Assembly (NCBI GenBank): GCA_001051155.2 | Contig: JYIP02000010.1 | Location: 62,001 to 126,000 of the forward strand | Direction of reading: 5' to 3' | Length of the DNA stretch: 64,000 nt | DNA from: Chrysoporthe austroafricana | Lineage: Eukaryota; Ascomycota; Sordariomycetes; Diaporthales; Cryphonectriaceae | Part shown: piece after piece, positions 23,100 through 33,737 of the stretch | Position numbering within the stretch: position 1 is the stretch's first letter | Layout: each line of letters begins with the position of its first letter | Program-made: the position numbers and the translations under genes | Notes under the pieces: model-generated | The model's database searches: none | What the model was told of the DNA's origin: nothing | What the model saw: the letters and a program-made list of their open reading frames with translations, nothing else

Positions 23100-24733
23100 A
23101 TGGCAGCCTCAGATAACCCGGTCGGCAGCGAGCCTGAGAAGGCCGCGGGATTCTCAGTCTCCCCGTCAGACGAGAAACCACGTCACAACACACTCGAGTC
23201 CGACGATGCATACTCGTCTTCCTCGATCACGGTCCAGAGCAACCCGAAAAGGACATGGCGGTCGTACCTCTGGGATACATTCGACAAGTCTCCGGAAGAG
23301 CGCCGGTTTCTCTTTAAGCTGGACACCGTCATCTTGACATTTGCTTCCCTGGGCTACTTCATCAAGTACCTCGACCAGGTAGGCCAAGTCGGGACCCTTG
23401 AGATAGGCAGAGGCTTGTATTGATGATAGGCAAACTCAGGTTAATATCACCAATGCCTACGTTAGTGGTATGGAAGAGGACCTGGGCCTCTATGGCAACC
23501 AGCTTAATATTATGACGACAACGTGGACGGTCGGATATGTGATAGGCGAAGTCCCGATGTGAGTTGCCCTGGCGGAACAGCGTGCGAAAGGCTTTGCAGG
23601 CTGACGATGCATCAAGCAACCTGCTCCTCACGAAGGTCCGCCCGTCATACGTGATCCCTGCCTGCGAGACTCTTTGGGCCGTCTTGACGATCTTGATGAC
23701 AAAATGCTCCACGGCCCAGCAGATGTACGTGTTGCGATTCTTCATCGGCCTGGCAGAATCTGGGTTCTATCCAGGCATGCAATACATCATCGGATCCTGG
23801 TATCGGAAGGATGAGCTCGCGCGTCGATCATGCATTTTCCACGCCTCGTCCGCTATAGGAGCTATGTTCTCGGGCTACCTGATGGCGGCAGTGTACCGCC
23901 TCGGCGGTGTGGATGGTTTCAAAGGATGGCAGTGGCTGTTCATCGTCAACACGGTCATCTCTTTGCCCATCGCCATCGCAGGCTTCTTCATGTTCCCGGA
24001 TGTCCCCGAGATTTGTCGCGCGTTCTACCTCACCAAGGAAGAGATCGCCCTAGCACAAAAACGCATGGAGCTGGAGGGACGTGCGAACCGGGGTAAATAC
24101 ACCAAGGCGAAGGTCAAGAAGATCTTCTCGAGCTGGCACATTTACCTCTTGACATTGCTATACGTGCTTTTCAACAACGGGAACGGCTATGGAAGCCAGC
24201 CTGTCTTTGCCGACTGGCTCAAAATCCAGGGGTACAGCACCGTTCAGGTCAACACATATCCGACGATCACGCAGGCTGTCCAGGTTATCACGACCTTCAT
24301 CTACGCCTGGACATCTGACACGATCTGCCGAGGAGCGAGATGGCCACCAATTGTATACTCTGGGGTCAACAACTTCGTGATCAACGTCTCTATGGCGATT
24401 TGGAATATTCCGGTGGGATGGAAATGGGCCTGCTTCATCCTGCAGGGATTTGGTGGCGGCATCAGCGGCCTCATCATGGCGTGGGCACACGAGATCTGCA
24501 GCGATGACAACGAGGAAAGGGCTCTGGTCGTTGGGACCATGAACGAGATGGCTTACGTCTTCCAAGCCTGGCTGCCAAATGTAATCTGGCAGGAGACAAG
24601 TGCGCCTGAGTTCCACAAGGGCTTCATGACGATGATCTTCGTCGCTGTAGCGCTGATAGTCACCTCTTTCGTGGTGCGACATCTGCACCACAGAGAGAGA
24701 GCCGCAAAGTTGAGAGCCGCGGATGTGTACTAG
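23100..24733 (+). CDS. MFS permease, anion:cation symporter (Dal5/Liz1-like) family
   Basis: Three exons (23100-23378, 23440-23558, 23617-24733) encode 504 residues. A hydrophilic N-terminus of about 80 residues precedes twelve expected membrane segments. The sequence YFIKYLDQVNITNAYVSG across the first junction, then YGNQLN and TVGYVIGEVPINLLLTKVRP, is the hallmark of the fungal ACS family (Fen2/Liz1 pantothenate, Seo1, Dal5 allantoate, Soa1 sulfur compounds). RFFIGLAESGFYPG is the conserved loop of helix 4-5. It should import a small organic anion with protons across the plasma membrane. Divergent from the TauD-type dioxygenase, which favours a sulfonate or other organic sulfur or acid substrate. 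The exact ligand cannot be read from sequence. Confidence 0.95.
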
Positions 24734-25404
24734 ACAGTCTAGGCAGGATTAAGATGTAGTTCATAACATCAAAAACCTGAAGAATCACAATTGCACACAC
24801 AACAAGCGGGAACATTTAATCATGTGATTTTCGTACTTTTGACCAGGATGCCATGGAATTTTATGCTTGCATATCCAAACCTTGATAGAACCATCAATTT
24901 AACCCACATTCGGTACGGGGGAGCCACCGGCTTATGATGGCGAAGACGAAGGGATCTCGTTCGTACATCACCTCGGCGACTCCAATATGCAAAGCTTGCC
25001 AGCCTCGGTCCTGAGTCAAGCAGCGACGTTGCCGGCGAGAGATGCAGGCAATCACGACAGCTTCCCATCGTACGACACGGGGTTTCGCGCCAGTCAAGAC
25101 GTGATAAGGATGCTGCTTTGACTTTCCCCTCCTATAGCGCAATACGTGGGCGAGTATTGCGCCATCTCAGCCGGGACCCCCAAAATCACCGAAGACGGCG
25201 GCGCGGTTTGTAATACAGTCGAGCGATTTGTAAAGCTGATAATAGTCTATCTGGGCTGCCTGCACTGCCCAAGTTCATCCTGCCATCGGTAGCAGGCGAC
25301 TTAGCCTGGCCTAGTTTTTGCATCGTTAGTATAGGCCCCTGCGTGACTTCCAGCAGATACCTATACTCGCGGGTACGTCTGATCTTGTCACCAAATTTCA
25401 AGCC
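24734..25404. other. intergenic, no gene seen
   Basis: This 0.67 kb lies between two plus-strand genes. It presumably holds the 3' UTR of the permease and the promoter of the flavin monooxygenase. No motif-bearing frame. Confidence 0.5.
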
Positions 25405-26916
25405 ATGGCTTCTATAAAGTCTGTGGCTGTCATAGGAGCTGGTATCAGTGGAGTGTCGGCTGCTGCCCACCTTCTTCGGCATGACTTCAAGGTGACCGTA
25501 TTCGAGCGGTCCGACGTCGCCGGCGGCGTCTGGCATTTCGACCCTCGAAGAGATAAGGACCCCGAATATCCTCGCACATCAGAGCCTGGCAGCCCCTCAA
25601 GTGTTGACAGCGCCCGTGACGGGGCGAAGGACGAGGATTGTGGAGGACCAGAAGATGTCGTCCTCGCCCACGCGCCACCGGGCCCGTGTTACGACGGACT
25701 CATGAACAATGTTCCCACTACGATGATGAGGAGTACCCTTCTCAAGTGGCCAGAAGGGACGCCGGAACATGTCACCCACCGTGAAATCGAGACTTACGTC
25801 CAGACGCTTGCTCGCGAGACTGGTGCTCATGATGTGACGCTATACAACACGCGCGTGGAGGAAGCCGTCAAGGATGCCAAGACCGGCAGCTGGAATGTGC
25901 GAAGTAGAACGCTCACCAGGGATGGAGACGGCGGAATCTCATTTAACGACAAGGACTGGGTGTTCGATGCCGTGGTTATTGCTTCAGGGCACTACCACGT
26001 TCCTCTAATTCCACGCGTGCCGGGGCTGGCCGACTGGAAACACAAATTTCCGGAGCGGGTCATGCACTCGAAGAGCTACCGTTACCCAACCCCATTCAAG
26101 GGTCAGAATGTCCTTCTCGTCGGGGCGGGAGTGTCCTCACTCGACATCGCGAAGGAACTGGAGAATGTGGCGAACAAGACGTACCAGTCAGCTCGTGGCG
26201 GCAAATTCGACCTCGACGCATCCTTCCTCCCAGCCAATTCGGAGAGGGTAGCTGGCCTACAGTCGTTCAAGCTCGATGAGGGCAAATCCATGGAGGCTGA
26301 GTCTGGCGCGCCGATACCAGGCACAGTACACCTCACGGACGGACGGGTCCTCAGCGATCTCCACCAGGTCATCGTTGCATCCGGTTATCAGACCACATAC
26401 CCATTCCTAAAGGGCCTGGAGTCAGATACCATTCCTGTTGAGGAGGCAGACGATGCGATTCTGATTACGGCGGATAAGTGTGTTACGCACAACCTACACA
26501 AGGACATCTTCTACATCCCTGACCCGACACTATCTTTCGTGGGTGTCCCGTACTACACGTCGACATTTTCCATGTTCGACTTCCAGGCGGAGGTGGTGGC
26601 GCGCGTCTACGCTGGCCTGGCAAAACTGCCGAGTCAAGAGGACATGAAAGCTCAGTATGCGGCTAGGAAAGCCAAAGGAGACAAAGGCAAGGCCTTTCAC
26701 AGTCTGCTCAAGAATCAGGTGCCGTACATGAACGAGGTCTTAGATTGGGTCAACGAAGGCGTGCAGGAGCGAGGTATCGATGGAATGAGAGGGGTTGATG
26801 AGGATTGGTACAAAGCTCTTGAGATGTTCCAAGAAAAGTCGCGGAGGTTGATACCGGAGAAATCTGCTCAGCTAGAGCAGCCCATCGCTAGCAAGTACTA
26901 TAAGACGGACTCATAG
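25405..26916 (+). CDS. flavin-dependent monooxygenase (FMO-like)
   Basis: A single exon of 503 residues. The FAD-binding motif GAGISG is at residues 11-16 and is followed by FERSDVAGGVWHFDP. The second dinucleotide site is VLLVGAGVSSLDIAKEL. The FMO fingerprint FPERVMHSKSYRYP fits the F-x-G-x-x-x-H-S-x-x-Y/F pattern except that Gly is replaced by Glu-Arg at that place. An ASGYQTTYP block lies in the C-terminal half. Such enzymes oxygenate soft nucleophiles (N or S atoms) with NADPH and O2. It lies 671 bp downstream of the MFS permease on the same strand and may belong with the dioxygenase-permease pair. Its 3' end converges on the S28 peptidase gene, 131 bp away. Confidence 0.92.
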   Translation: MASIKSVAVIGAGISGVSAAAHLLRHDFKVTVFERSDVAGGVWHFDPRRDKDPEYPRTSEPGSPSSVDSARDGAKDEDCGGPEDVVLAHAPPGPCYDGLMNNVPTTMMRSTLLKWPEGTPEHVTHREIETYVQTLARETGAHDVTLYNTRVEEAVKDAKTGSWNVRSRTLTRDGDGGISFNDKDWVFDAVVIASGHYHVPLIPRVPGLADWKHKFPERVMHSKSYRYPTPFKGQNVLLVGAGVSSLDIAKELENVANKTYQSARGGKFDLDASFLPANSERVAGLQSFKLDEGKSMEAESGAPIPGTVHLTDGRVLSDLHQVIVASGYQTTYPFLKGLESDTIPVEEADDAILITADKCVTHNLHKDIFYIPDPTLSFVGVPYYTSTFSMFDFQAEVVARVYAGLAKLPSQEDMKAQYAARKAKGDKGKAFHSLLKNQVPYMNEVLDWVNEGVQERGIDGMRGVDEDWYKALEMFQEKSRRLIPEKSAQLEQPIASKYYKTDS

Positions 26917-27047
26917 AAGGGACCAGAGAGGTATCGTAATCACGGACTCGCTTACGGCTCAGCGGCAGCGACAGGCGTCGGGGGATTATTGTCAAATATT
27001 TACTTATTACAGAATATCTGATGTGTCGAAATGCTCACGGCAAATCA

Positions 27048-28868
27048 CTAATGCCGCCTCACAGCACGGGGCTTCTTCTTTTCCGCGTAGTACTCATCAA
27101 CCCAAGCCACGATCTGCGCGACCTCGTTGTCAATCACCTGCTGCACACCGGCGTTGACCACGCCGTTCTCGATGATCATGTCACTGCAGTGGATGCCGTC
27201 GGGGATGACCTGGACAGGCGCCGCAGCGGTTCCGTTAAACGGACCGCCGGGCTTGTAGTCGCTCGAGACCGTGGTGTCCTTCCACGGATCGTATTGGCCG
27301 TTCGTCCAGATGAGCCTGGTCGTGTTGCCCGCTAGATCCCAACCTCCGGTATACGCGTTTGTGTCGGCGACGGTCTTGTTCTCGACATCAAACGTCCCTG
27401 GAGGCGGGAACAGAAGCGAGCACTGGCGCTGCCAGTATTCTGCCGAGACAAGGCGAGAGACAATGGTTGAATCGCCCTCTGGGGCACCATCCTGCCAGTA
27501 CGCGAAGCTAATTGTGTCTTTGTCAGAACTAGAGCGAGGCAGTGGAGGTTGTTGGAGTGGCTTACGGCTCGTTGCAGAGGAACCAGTTCCATTGCAGGTC
27601 GTAAACGTTGCTCACGCTCCTGTCGGTGTAGAACGGGCTGCTGGCATTGTACGTGTCGAAGCAGCCTACGTCCCACTCGCCAGTCCAGTCGTCATAGCCG
27701 TACGAGGCACAACCTAGTTAGGTCTTGTGAGCGCATGTCACACGAGATGAGATCCAGCTGAAAAGAACAACCTACCCCAATCAACGATATAGTTCTTGAT
27801 GAACGCGGCGTAGCCGTTAAGGGCCTTCTCAACACCAACGCCTTCGGCGCCGGGCACCGTGGTCGCGTTCGGGAAGAGCTCACCAACGTTCTCGACAGAG
27901 TCGCAGAACAGGTAGAATGCGCTGTAGCCGGAGTAGAACTGGATCTCCTGCCACTCCCAGGGACCCCACTCAAGGACGGCCGCGAAGTCGTCGCTGTGCT
28001 CGAGATCCTCGAGCGCGAACAATGCCTTAAGATCCTGGATCGCAGCGGTGTCGTTGCCCTGCAATACCGAGTCGACATACGAGATGACGCTCTGCACGTC
28101 TGTGCTGCAGTTTGTGGGCATTCCCGCCTGCACAGGCTTGAAGTATTGAAACTAAAGCACATCGCATTAGGACATGGTACAGTTTTAGCGCGTAGACCCG
28201 GGACTTACGAAGTCATAGATAGTCTCGACAACGGCGCTGGTCGCATAGTAGGCCCAGTAAGTACCCGGATCGACAGACTCGACCCAAGCGGTCAGAGCGC
28301 CAGAGTAACTCCCGCCAGCCATCACCCACGGAGCGTTGGAAGCCAAGCTGGTGCCCTCGGGGTCAAAAGGCAGGTAGATGTTGTTCGCAAGGTACGTCGT
28401 GTCCTTGATGCTTTGCTCCAGCGTCAGGTAGGTGAAGTTCTCGGTCGTCAACCAGGTGTATGGACTCGATTCGCCCCAGTAGCGGTGCTCCATCATAACC
28501 ACGGCACCGCCGATCTCCTGGGCGTACACGCCGGTGATGGTCTCATTCGTGAGATAACCCGTGTATTCGTCGGCCGCGATCTCTCCCGGCGTGAAGAAGA
28601 CGATGGGCGCGCCCGGACCGCTCCAGTACTCGGCGTTCCACCAGTATCGCTGGCTGAAGGTGCCCTTGCTGGGATCATTATGATCCAGCAATTGCTCGAA
28701 GGTGCTCTGGCCCGAGATGGTGCTGTTGTCCCGCTTCTTGAGACCACCGGCGCTGAATCGCTCATTGACCAGCTTCGGCGGCAAAGGCTTGGCTGGTCCA
28801 GGCGTTCTGGTCAATGCGGCCAGAGTGCTGCTGGAGAGCAGCAGCGGGGCGAGAAGGAGGGACTTCAT
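27048..28868 (-). CDS. secreted serine peptidase, family S28
   Basis: Four exons (28868-28209, 28151-27776, 27713-27566, 27507-27048) encode 547 residues. The ATG at 28868 opens a clear signal peptide (MKSLLLAPLLLSSSTLAA); the frame extends further upstream but without secretion features. The nucleophile is in MAGGSYSGALT. Acidic and histidine partners are seen in NGQYDPWKD and PDGIHCSD. EHRYWGESSPY is the block typical of lysosomal Pro-Xaa carboxypeptidase/dipeptidyl-peptidase II relatives. N-glycosylation sequons are frequent (NETIT, NFTYL, NCST, NATT). It should cleave after proline in an acidic extracellular environment, for protein nutrition. All three introns are 57-62 bp. Confidence 0.95.
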
Positions 28869-31231
28869 CTTGACAAATCCTCGGGCTGTCGATCCCGGCT
28901 GAGGGACAGGAACGACAAGACGAGAGAGGGGAGTGGCCCTCAGGACAGAGGGCCAGGCCTGGCTTATAAGCACGAATGCTGCATCTCTCCAAGGACGTGC
29001 GGATGCATAACTACCAGTCGTTGTTGATGCAGGGGCCCTGTCCGAGGCGTGAACAACTGAAGATACGGTGACGGGTGCAGATACCGGTACACCGGCCATT
29101 GACCCTAGTACGAGACCTATTCGCCTGATACTACCCAAGACGGAAACGTCTTTTTAGGATGTATTTGCACGGCCTTCCCATTCAAGTGTGGGCCAGACGC
29201 AGCCTAAGCGCTGGGAGACCCCGGAGAAGCAGGCGAGTTAAATCCCAGGCTTTGGGTGGTATCCTCCTCTCGCTGGGAGGTCCGGTGTTGTGGAACAAAG
29301 AATGCCTTCTAGTACGCTTCTCTCGCATGCCGCAGGCTGATCGCCTGCAGGCGACCGCCACGTCGGACGCCTGAGCCCCTTAGACTATGCCATTTAGCTC
29401 ACCTGCACGGCCCACAATTCTCGAGAAAGGATGCGCCGGACCGTTGAGGTCTCTCGGGTAGCCCAGCGATAGTGAGTGCATGGTGCGAGTTGCTGCTGCA
29501 GGAGGCGGAAAGCATACCGAGGACTTACATGCAGGGTGCAGGGTGGCGAGCCTCGATCACGCTTAGGAACCACGCTCGCGGGGTTGGATCAGGAACCTAG
29601 GGCAAGGTACCTGAGTAGCAAGCAGACGTCGATGTTGAAGAAAAGGGCGCTCATTACCATACTAGGCGGAGACGCCCAGCGGGGGATCCTTACGACCTGC
29701 CTAAATAAGCCCTGCAGGTTCCACCCAAGGATACGATGATCGGCGAGCTTCCAGAGGTGCCGGAACTCTCTGGCACGAGAAATGGCTTATCGGCGCGCGC
29801 CTCTTGTGCGGCACATGGTTGTTCGAACGTAGGTGCGCTGCAACCCTTGCTCTCGAGAATCTTCCTGATTCATGCCCCGTCAGGGTCAGGATGCTCTGAA
29901 GTGAGTGTAGAAGACCAAGAGTTCGAGGATGAATCTTGAAGGATTGCTCTACGGGGGGGTCACGTGTGGGTCTTGAGGCTGGTTCCGATGTGCCGTGCGG
30001 GCGGGCATGGCACTGTGCAGGAGAGCTCATGCGAGGGTGATCTCTGATAGCGGAAATGGATCTTATGCCGTGCGCCTATTGTCGCTGGGTTGCATTGCAG
30101 TGCTCGTGCTGGGCAGACACGCAGGCTAGTGGCGCGTTCTAGATAACACTAGGCGCGTGGGCTGTGCAGAAGGCGACATTGCATCAACCATCTTCCTGTC
30201 TGGTAATTACTATGTAGTATCATCAGACTGTGGAGTTCGGAAGAGGTGCCGTAGTTAGAGGTAACGTATCTACGGAATAATTTGGTTACGGAGTAATTTT
30301 AAGGCTTTGTAATATCACGCGCTGGACGTGTAACCTGTCTTTGTTGCGTCGCTAACTTAAGTTTTTGATTTGATGCGATTGCTTATAAGAAGCTGAGTGG
30401 CTTCTCACATACAGATAGGGTGATTGTAGTATGACGAGCTTGTGCAATGAAGTGAACTGGAGTAAGGACTCGCTGGACAGAGCACGACGAAAGGAGAGCC
30501 TGAGCATCGACAGCCGTTGGGCGTTGCAGATACTCTCGATTCCCAACACGGCTGGGACCATGAGCTTGTAGCAACTGAGTAGTAGCTTCACGCATACTCA
30601 GTACTCAGTGACCTCTGTAAAGCAGCAATCAATGAAGGCGGGTTCGCAGGTAAAGTGACACAATGCTTGCAGGATGATAATCTCGGAACGGATTCGATAG
30701 TCTTATAGTGTCGAAGGTCATGCCAGATTTACGCCTTGCTTCGAGAATATAGCACTTCGAGACCTCGAACACAAGAGACGAGGTCGTGACCGTCCAAATG
30801 CAAACTCAATTCTAATAAAATTGAATGTAGAAAGCAGCATCGACATCAAACCCCTTCCTTTGGTATAGGGCTAGGCACGCGAGACAGGGAAGCATAGTTA
30901 CAGGTCGAATAGGGAAGTTGGAAATAGAAGTCTTCAAAAGAACTACAGCCTCAAGGCCCTGAGTGACTCAAAATGAGGAAAGCACCTGGCGAAGAGGAAG
31001 TGCAGCCATCGGAATCTTCTGCTTCTGATCCCACTGCAATAATTAACAGGCAGCGCGCTGATGGCAAGTCACCATCCCTTCTTCATCACCGCTCCCCTTC
31101 CTCGACCAGCACCAAGTTGCTGAGCCGCACTGCTCCGCACGATCTTGCATATCTAGTGCCTCTCTCTCCCGTGTCAGCCTTGTCCGCACCCAGAAAGCTT
31201 CTCAGTCGCGACGTTCTCACCGCCCCCAATC
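28869..31231. other. intergenic, no gene seen
   Basis: About 2.4 kb. Frames are short and motif-free; the part from 30200 to 30960 is AT-richer. A 117-codon frame at 30973-31326 overlaps the start of the small Cys/His protein gene and is not called. Confidence 0.5.
28964..28970 (-). promoter_or_regulatory. TATA-like element of the S28 peptidase gene
   Basis: The minus strand reads CTTATAA about 96-102 bp upstream of the ATG at 28868, inside a GC-rich promoter. This is a reasonable core-promoter position, inferred from sequence only. Confidence 0.4.
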
Positions 31232-31792
31232 ATGCATCCCTGGTATTCTGGACAGATCATCCTGCCGACGCAAGATGCCACCCTGACGCTCGAGTGTGCA
31301 CACTGCCACTGGCTCGCCTGCACTGAGACCTGTCTCGCGGGACACCGCGCTCGATACCACTGCCACAACACGCAATGCGTCTTCCACCGTCCCGCCCAGG
31401 GGCCATCTACAGATCAGCCTGGGCCCTCTCGAGATGATCTCGCACCACCGGGGGTGGCGGCCGCCGGTGCTTCTGTGGCACCTCCCGCGATACCAGCGGC
31501 GGGCGAGACAGCTGAGGCCTCCTCTCCTGATAGCAACATGGTCTATCGCGAGACCATCGTCCGCGAGTACAGAATGGTGAACGGGCGGCTGGTACAGATG
31601 CCCGGTGAGGACCGTACTTTCACGCGCATATCCCCGCTCGCTCATGGTCGCTCCGAGTCAGAGCGGACAGCCGCCGAGCCTCTACCGCCTCTACCGTCCG
31701 ACATCACAGATGAAGTGATTAGCGCTCAAGCGCAGATGCTGACTGATTATGAGCGTGCGAGGCAACAGAACTACAATCAGAATACGCCCTAG
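31232..31792 (+). CDS. small Cys/His-rich protein, unrecognised
   Basis: A single frame of 186 codons starting at ATG. The first 60 residues contain a dense set of Cys and His (CAHCHWLACTETC, then HRARYHCHNTQCVFH), suggesting one or two zinc sites. The rest is Pro/Ala-rich, then hydrophilic with a helical C-terminal part. I do not recognise the family. Support comes from the clustered metal-ligand pattern and the lack of stops; codon usage is GC-rich like neighbouring genes. It could also be the last exon of a longer gene starting near 30973. Confidence 0.45.
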   Translation: MHPWYSGQIILPTQDATLTLECAHCHWLACTETCLAGHRARYHCHNTQCVFHRPAQGPSTDQPGPSRDDLAPPGVAAAGASVAPPAIPAAGETAEASSPDSNMVYRETIVREYRMVNGRLVQMPGEDRTFTRISPLAHGRSESERTAAEPLPPLPSDITDEVISAQAQMLTDYERARQQNYNQNTP

Positions 31793-32740
31793 GACACGGT
31801 ATCATAGCCTAGTGTGATTGGAGCTAGACAGAGGCACAAGCTACAGGCATAGTTTTGAATACACAAGAGAGGTCGTAGCCTAGAGGACGGGAGAGTTGTA
31901 CGGGCATAGGAGGTTATAGCGTTACTCTAAGCTGGACTGTTGTTCCCTTCCCACGGCGCCACAACGGCTGATATCAGCATGGAGTGCACGCCTACGGACG
32001 GTGATGTGAGGACGAATCCGGAGAAGAGAGGAGGGGAAGGAGGGCTCGCAAGGTTTCGGTAAGATGGGGCGAGCCAGACGTCCGGGAGTACAAGTTTGTC
32101 CGCGGAAAAGAGAAGAGAAATAATTTGTCATAGAAGCAGAAGCAACGCGATGGATAGCATACTTAGTCTAAGCGTCATTTGTTTGTGATTAATATGCTAG
32201 GCGTAACACCTCGCGTCATCAGCAGCGGCGATGGCCCGACCTAGTCCAAATCCATGGGCCTGGATTTCAAAAGGCCGTACACTTTGCCAAGCAGCCTTCG
32301 CTGTCTCCTTCTTTACAGTAGATCTAGTGTTATAACCTAGGCATGGGCTTACCCCCTGGCTCAGGCTGGTGGCTCCGCACAGTTTCGGCGTCTGGTCCCG
32401 AGAATGCTAAACCCACATAGCTGACTGTGGAGGCACTCTTTGTGTACTGTCTCAGACCACCTCTCAATAGGATGGCCTATTTGACATGTCCAGTCCTATA
32501 GTTGATCAAGGCGGTCGTGACCGGGACAGAGTGCCCGGCGCTCAAGATGGACTGTCTAGATGTAGCCGTCAGAACAGATGCCTGGGTCCAGATCCGCCGG
32601 CGGAGGATAAGAGCTCACATCTCCAGATCTGATCTAGGGCTGGATGTCGTTACCTGCTTCCGCCCTCGCTCTTATGTGCGCCCCTCCATGCCCACCGCAG
32701 CGCCTCGCCACCCCGCCCCCCAAGCAACCTTTTCTCGGTC
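31793..32740. other. intergenic, no gene seen
   Basis: This 0.95 kb lies between a plus-strand and a minus-strand gene. No frame with motifs. Confidence 0.5.
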
Positions 32741-33088
32741 TCACATCTCAAAGTACAGATCGTAGTGCGTCGCACACCCGGGGTTGAACTCCGCCTGGCA
32801 GCCGGGGCATCTGTTCCCGCACCCGAGGTACTCGGCGACGGTCAGCTGCCTCTTGCAGTGCCCGCACAGCACCGCCGGCGTGGCGCGCTCGCCCTTGGCC
32901 CACACCTCGGCGCGGTGGCCGGCGGCCGCCTCGTGGCAGCTGATGCAGGCGTAGTACTCGCCGCAGCACCTGTGCCGGATGGCGATGATGTCGCGGTCCG
33001 AGTGCCAGTGGCTGCACTGCGTGCGGTCGGTGACGTTGATGCCGTGGACCGTTGGCGGGGAGGGCTCCGGGGCCGGCGCGCCGGGCAT
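32741..33088 (-). CDS. CHY-type zinc-finger protein (Hot13-like)
   Basis: A compact single-exon gene of 115 residues that is almost entirely a CHY zinc finger. The ligand series is C25-x-H, C41-C42, C48-x2-C51-H52, H58, C75-x2-C78, C90, C94-x2-C97, C105 and H108. Family blocks seen include DIIAIRHRCC, YYACISCHEAAAGHRAEVW, VLCGHCKRQLT and CPGCQAEFNPGC. Stand-alone CHY proteins include yeast Hot13, a zinc-binding helper of the mitochondrial intermembrane-space Mia40 relay. Plant and animal relatives carry this domain fused to RING fingers; no RING is present here. The ATG used is the first in frame after a TGA; an upstream exon cannot be excluded. Confidence 0.9.
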   Translation of the reverse strand: MPGAPAPEPSPPTVHGINVTDRTQCSHWHSDRDIIAIRHRCCGEYYACISCHEAAAGHRAEVWAKGERATPAVLCGHCKRQLTVAEYLGCGNRCPGCQAEFNPGCATHYDLYFEM

Positions 33089-33737
33089 CGTCGAGGCGAG
33101 GGCGTCGGGGTCGGTCCGGGGCCAGCGAGGGTATCACGCTTGCTTGGGGCGGGTGACGGTAGGACTGTGGGGTGCTGAGGTGGTTGGCCTGTGTGAGATG
33201 TGAGGAAGTGTCGTGAGTGATGCGCTCAAGAGCTTTGCAGTCGTGATGATCCCTGTTAATGAGTTAATTAATTACCCTGAACCCTGACAACATACGCGCA
33301 AAGCGCCGACGGTTTTAAGTCTGGATGCTATTTCGTAACAAAAGAAGAGAAATGTCTGTCTTCGAAGAGAGACATATATATATATCTATATATATATATG
33401 ACAATAGAGAAGGGAAAATATGACTTAATGCAACTCGGGAAGCGCGTGCTGACGGGTCTCCTCCACCACCACAATGCCCAAGTTTCCAACCCCGACGTCG
33501 GTGCACCAGGGAAACTTGTGCATGTGATACTAAGAAAAGACTGGCGAGCAGGCAGAAAGCTGTTATAATAGTCTCAATAGGATAGTCAGTCAGAGGTGAC
33601 TGAAGGGATCGAGGAGCGACTTGGGGAGATGATGGTGTTTAAAATATTTCCTCTAGATCTAGATGCGGCCACGGCATGATATCTGCACTAGTAGCCAACC
33701 ATAACGGCATATTCTCATTACATAGTATAGTATCCTC
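33089..33737. other. intergenic with TA repeat
   Basis: This 0.65 kb lies between two minus-strand genes. Contains a TA microsatellite at 33374-33399; nothing else recognised. Confidence 0.5.
33374..33399. repeat. (TA)n microsatellite
   Basis: An alternating TA tract of 26 bp interrupted by one C. It lies in the putative promoter side of the CHY zinc-finger gene and the 3' side of the second amidase. Confidence 0.85.

Noticed and set aside
27996..29027. 343-codon plus-strand frame
   Set aside because: It overlaps the S28 peptidase exons and intron on the other strand and has no family features.
28869..29138. N-terminal extension of the S28 peptidase frame
   Set aside because: The frame stays open upstream, but the ATG at 28868 starts a textbook signal peptide and a TATA-like element lies in the extension.
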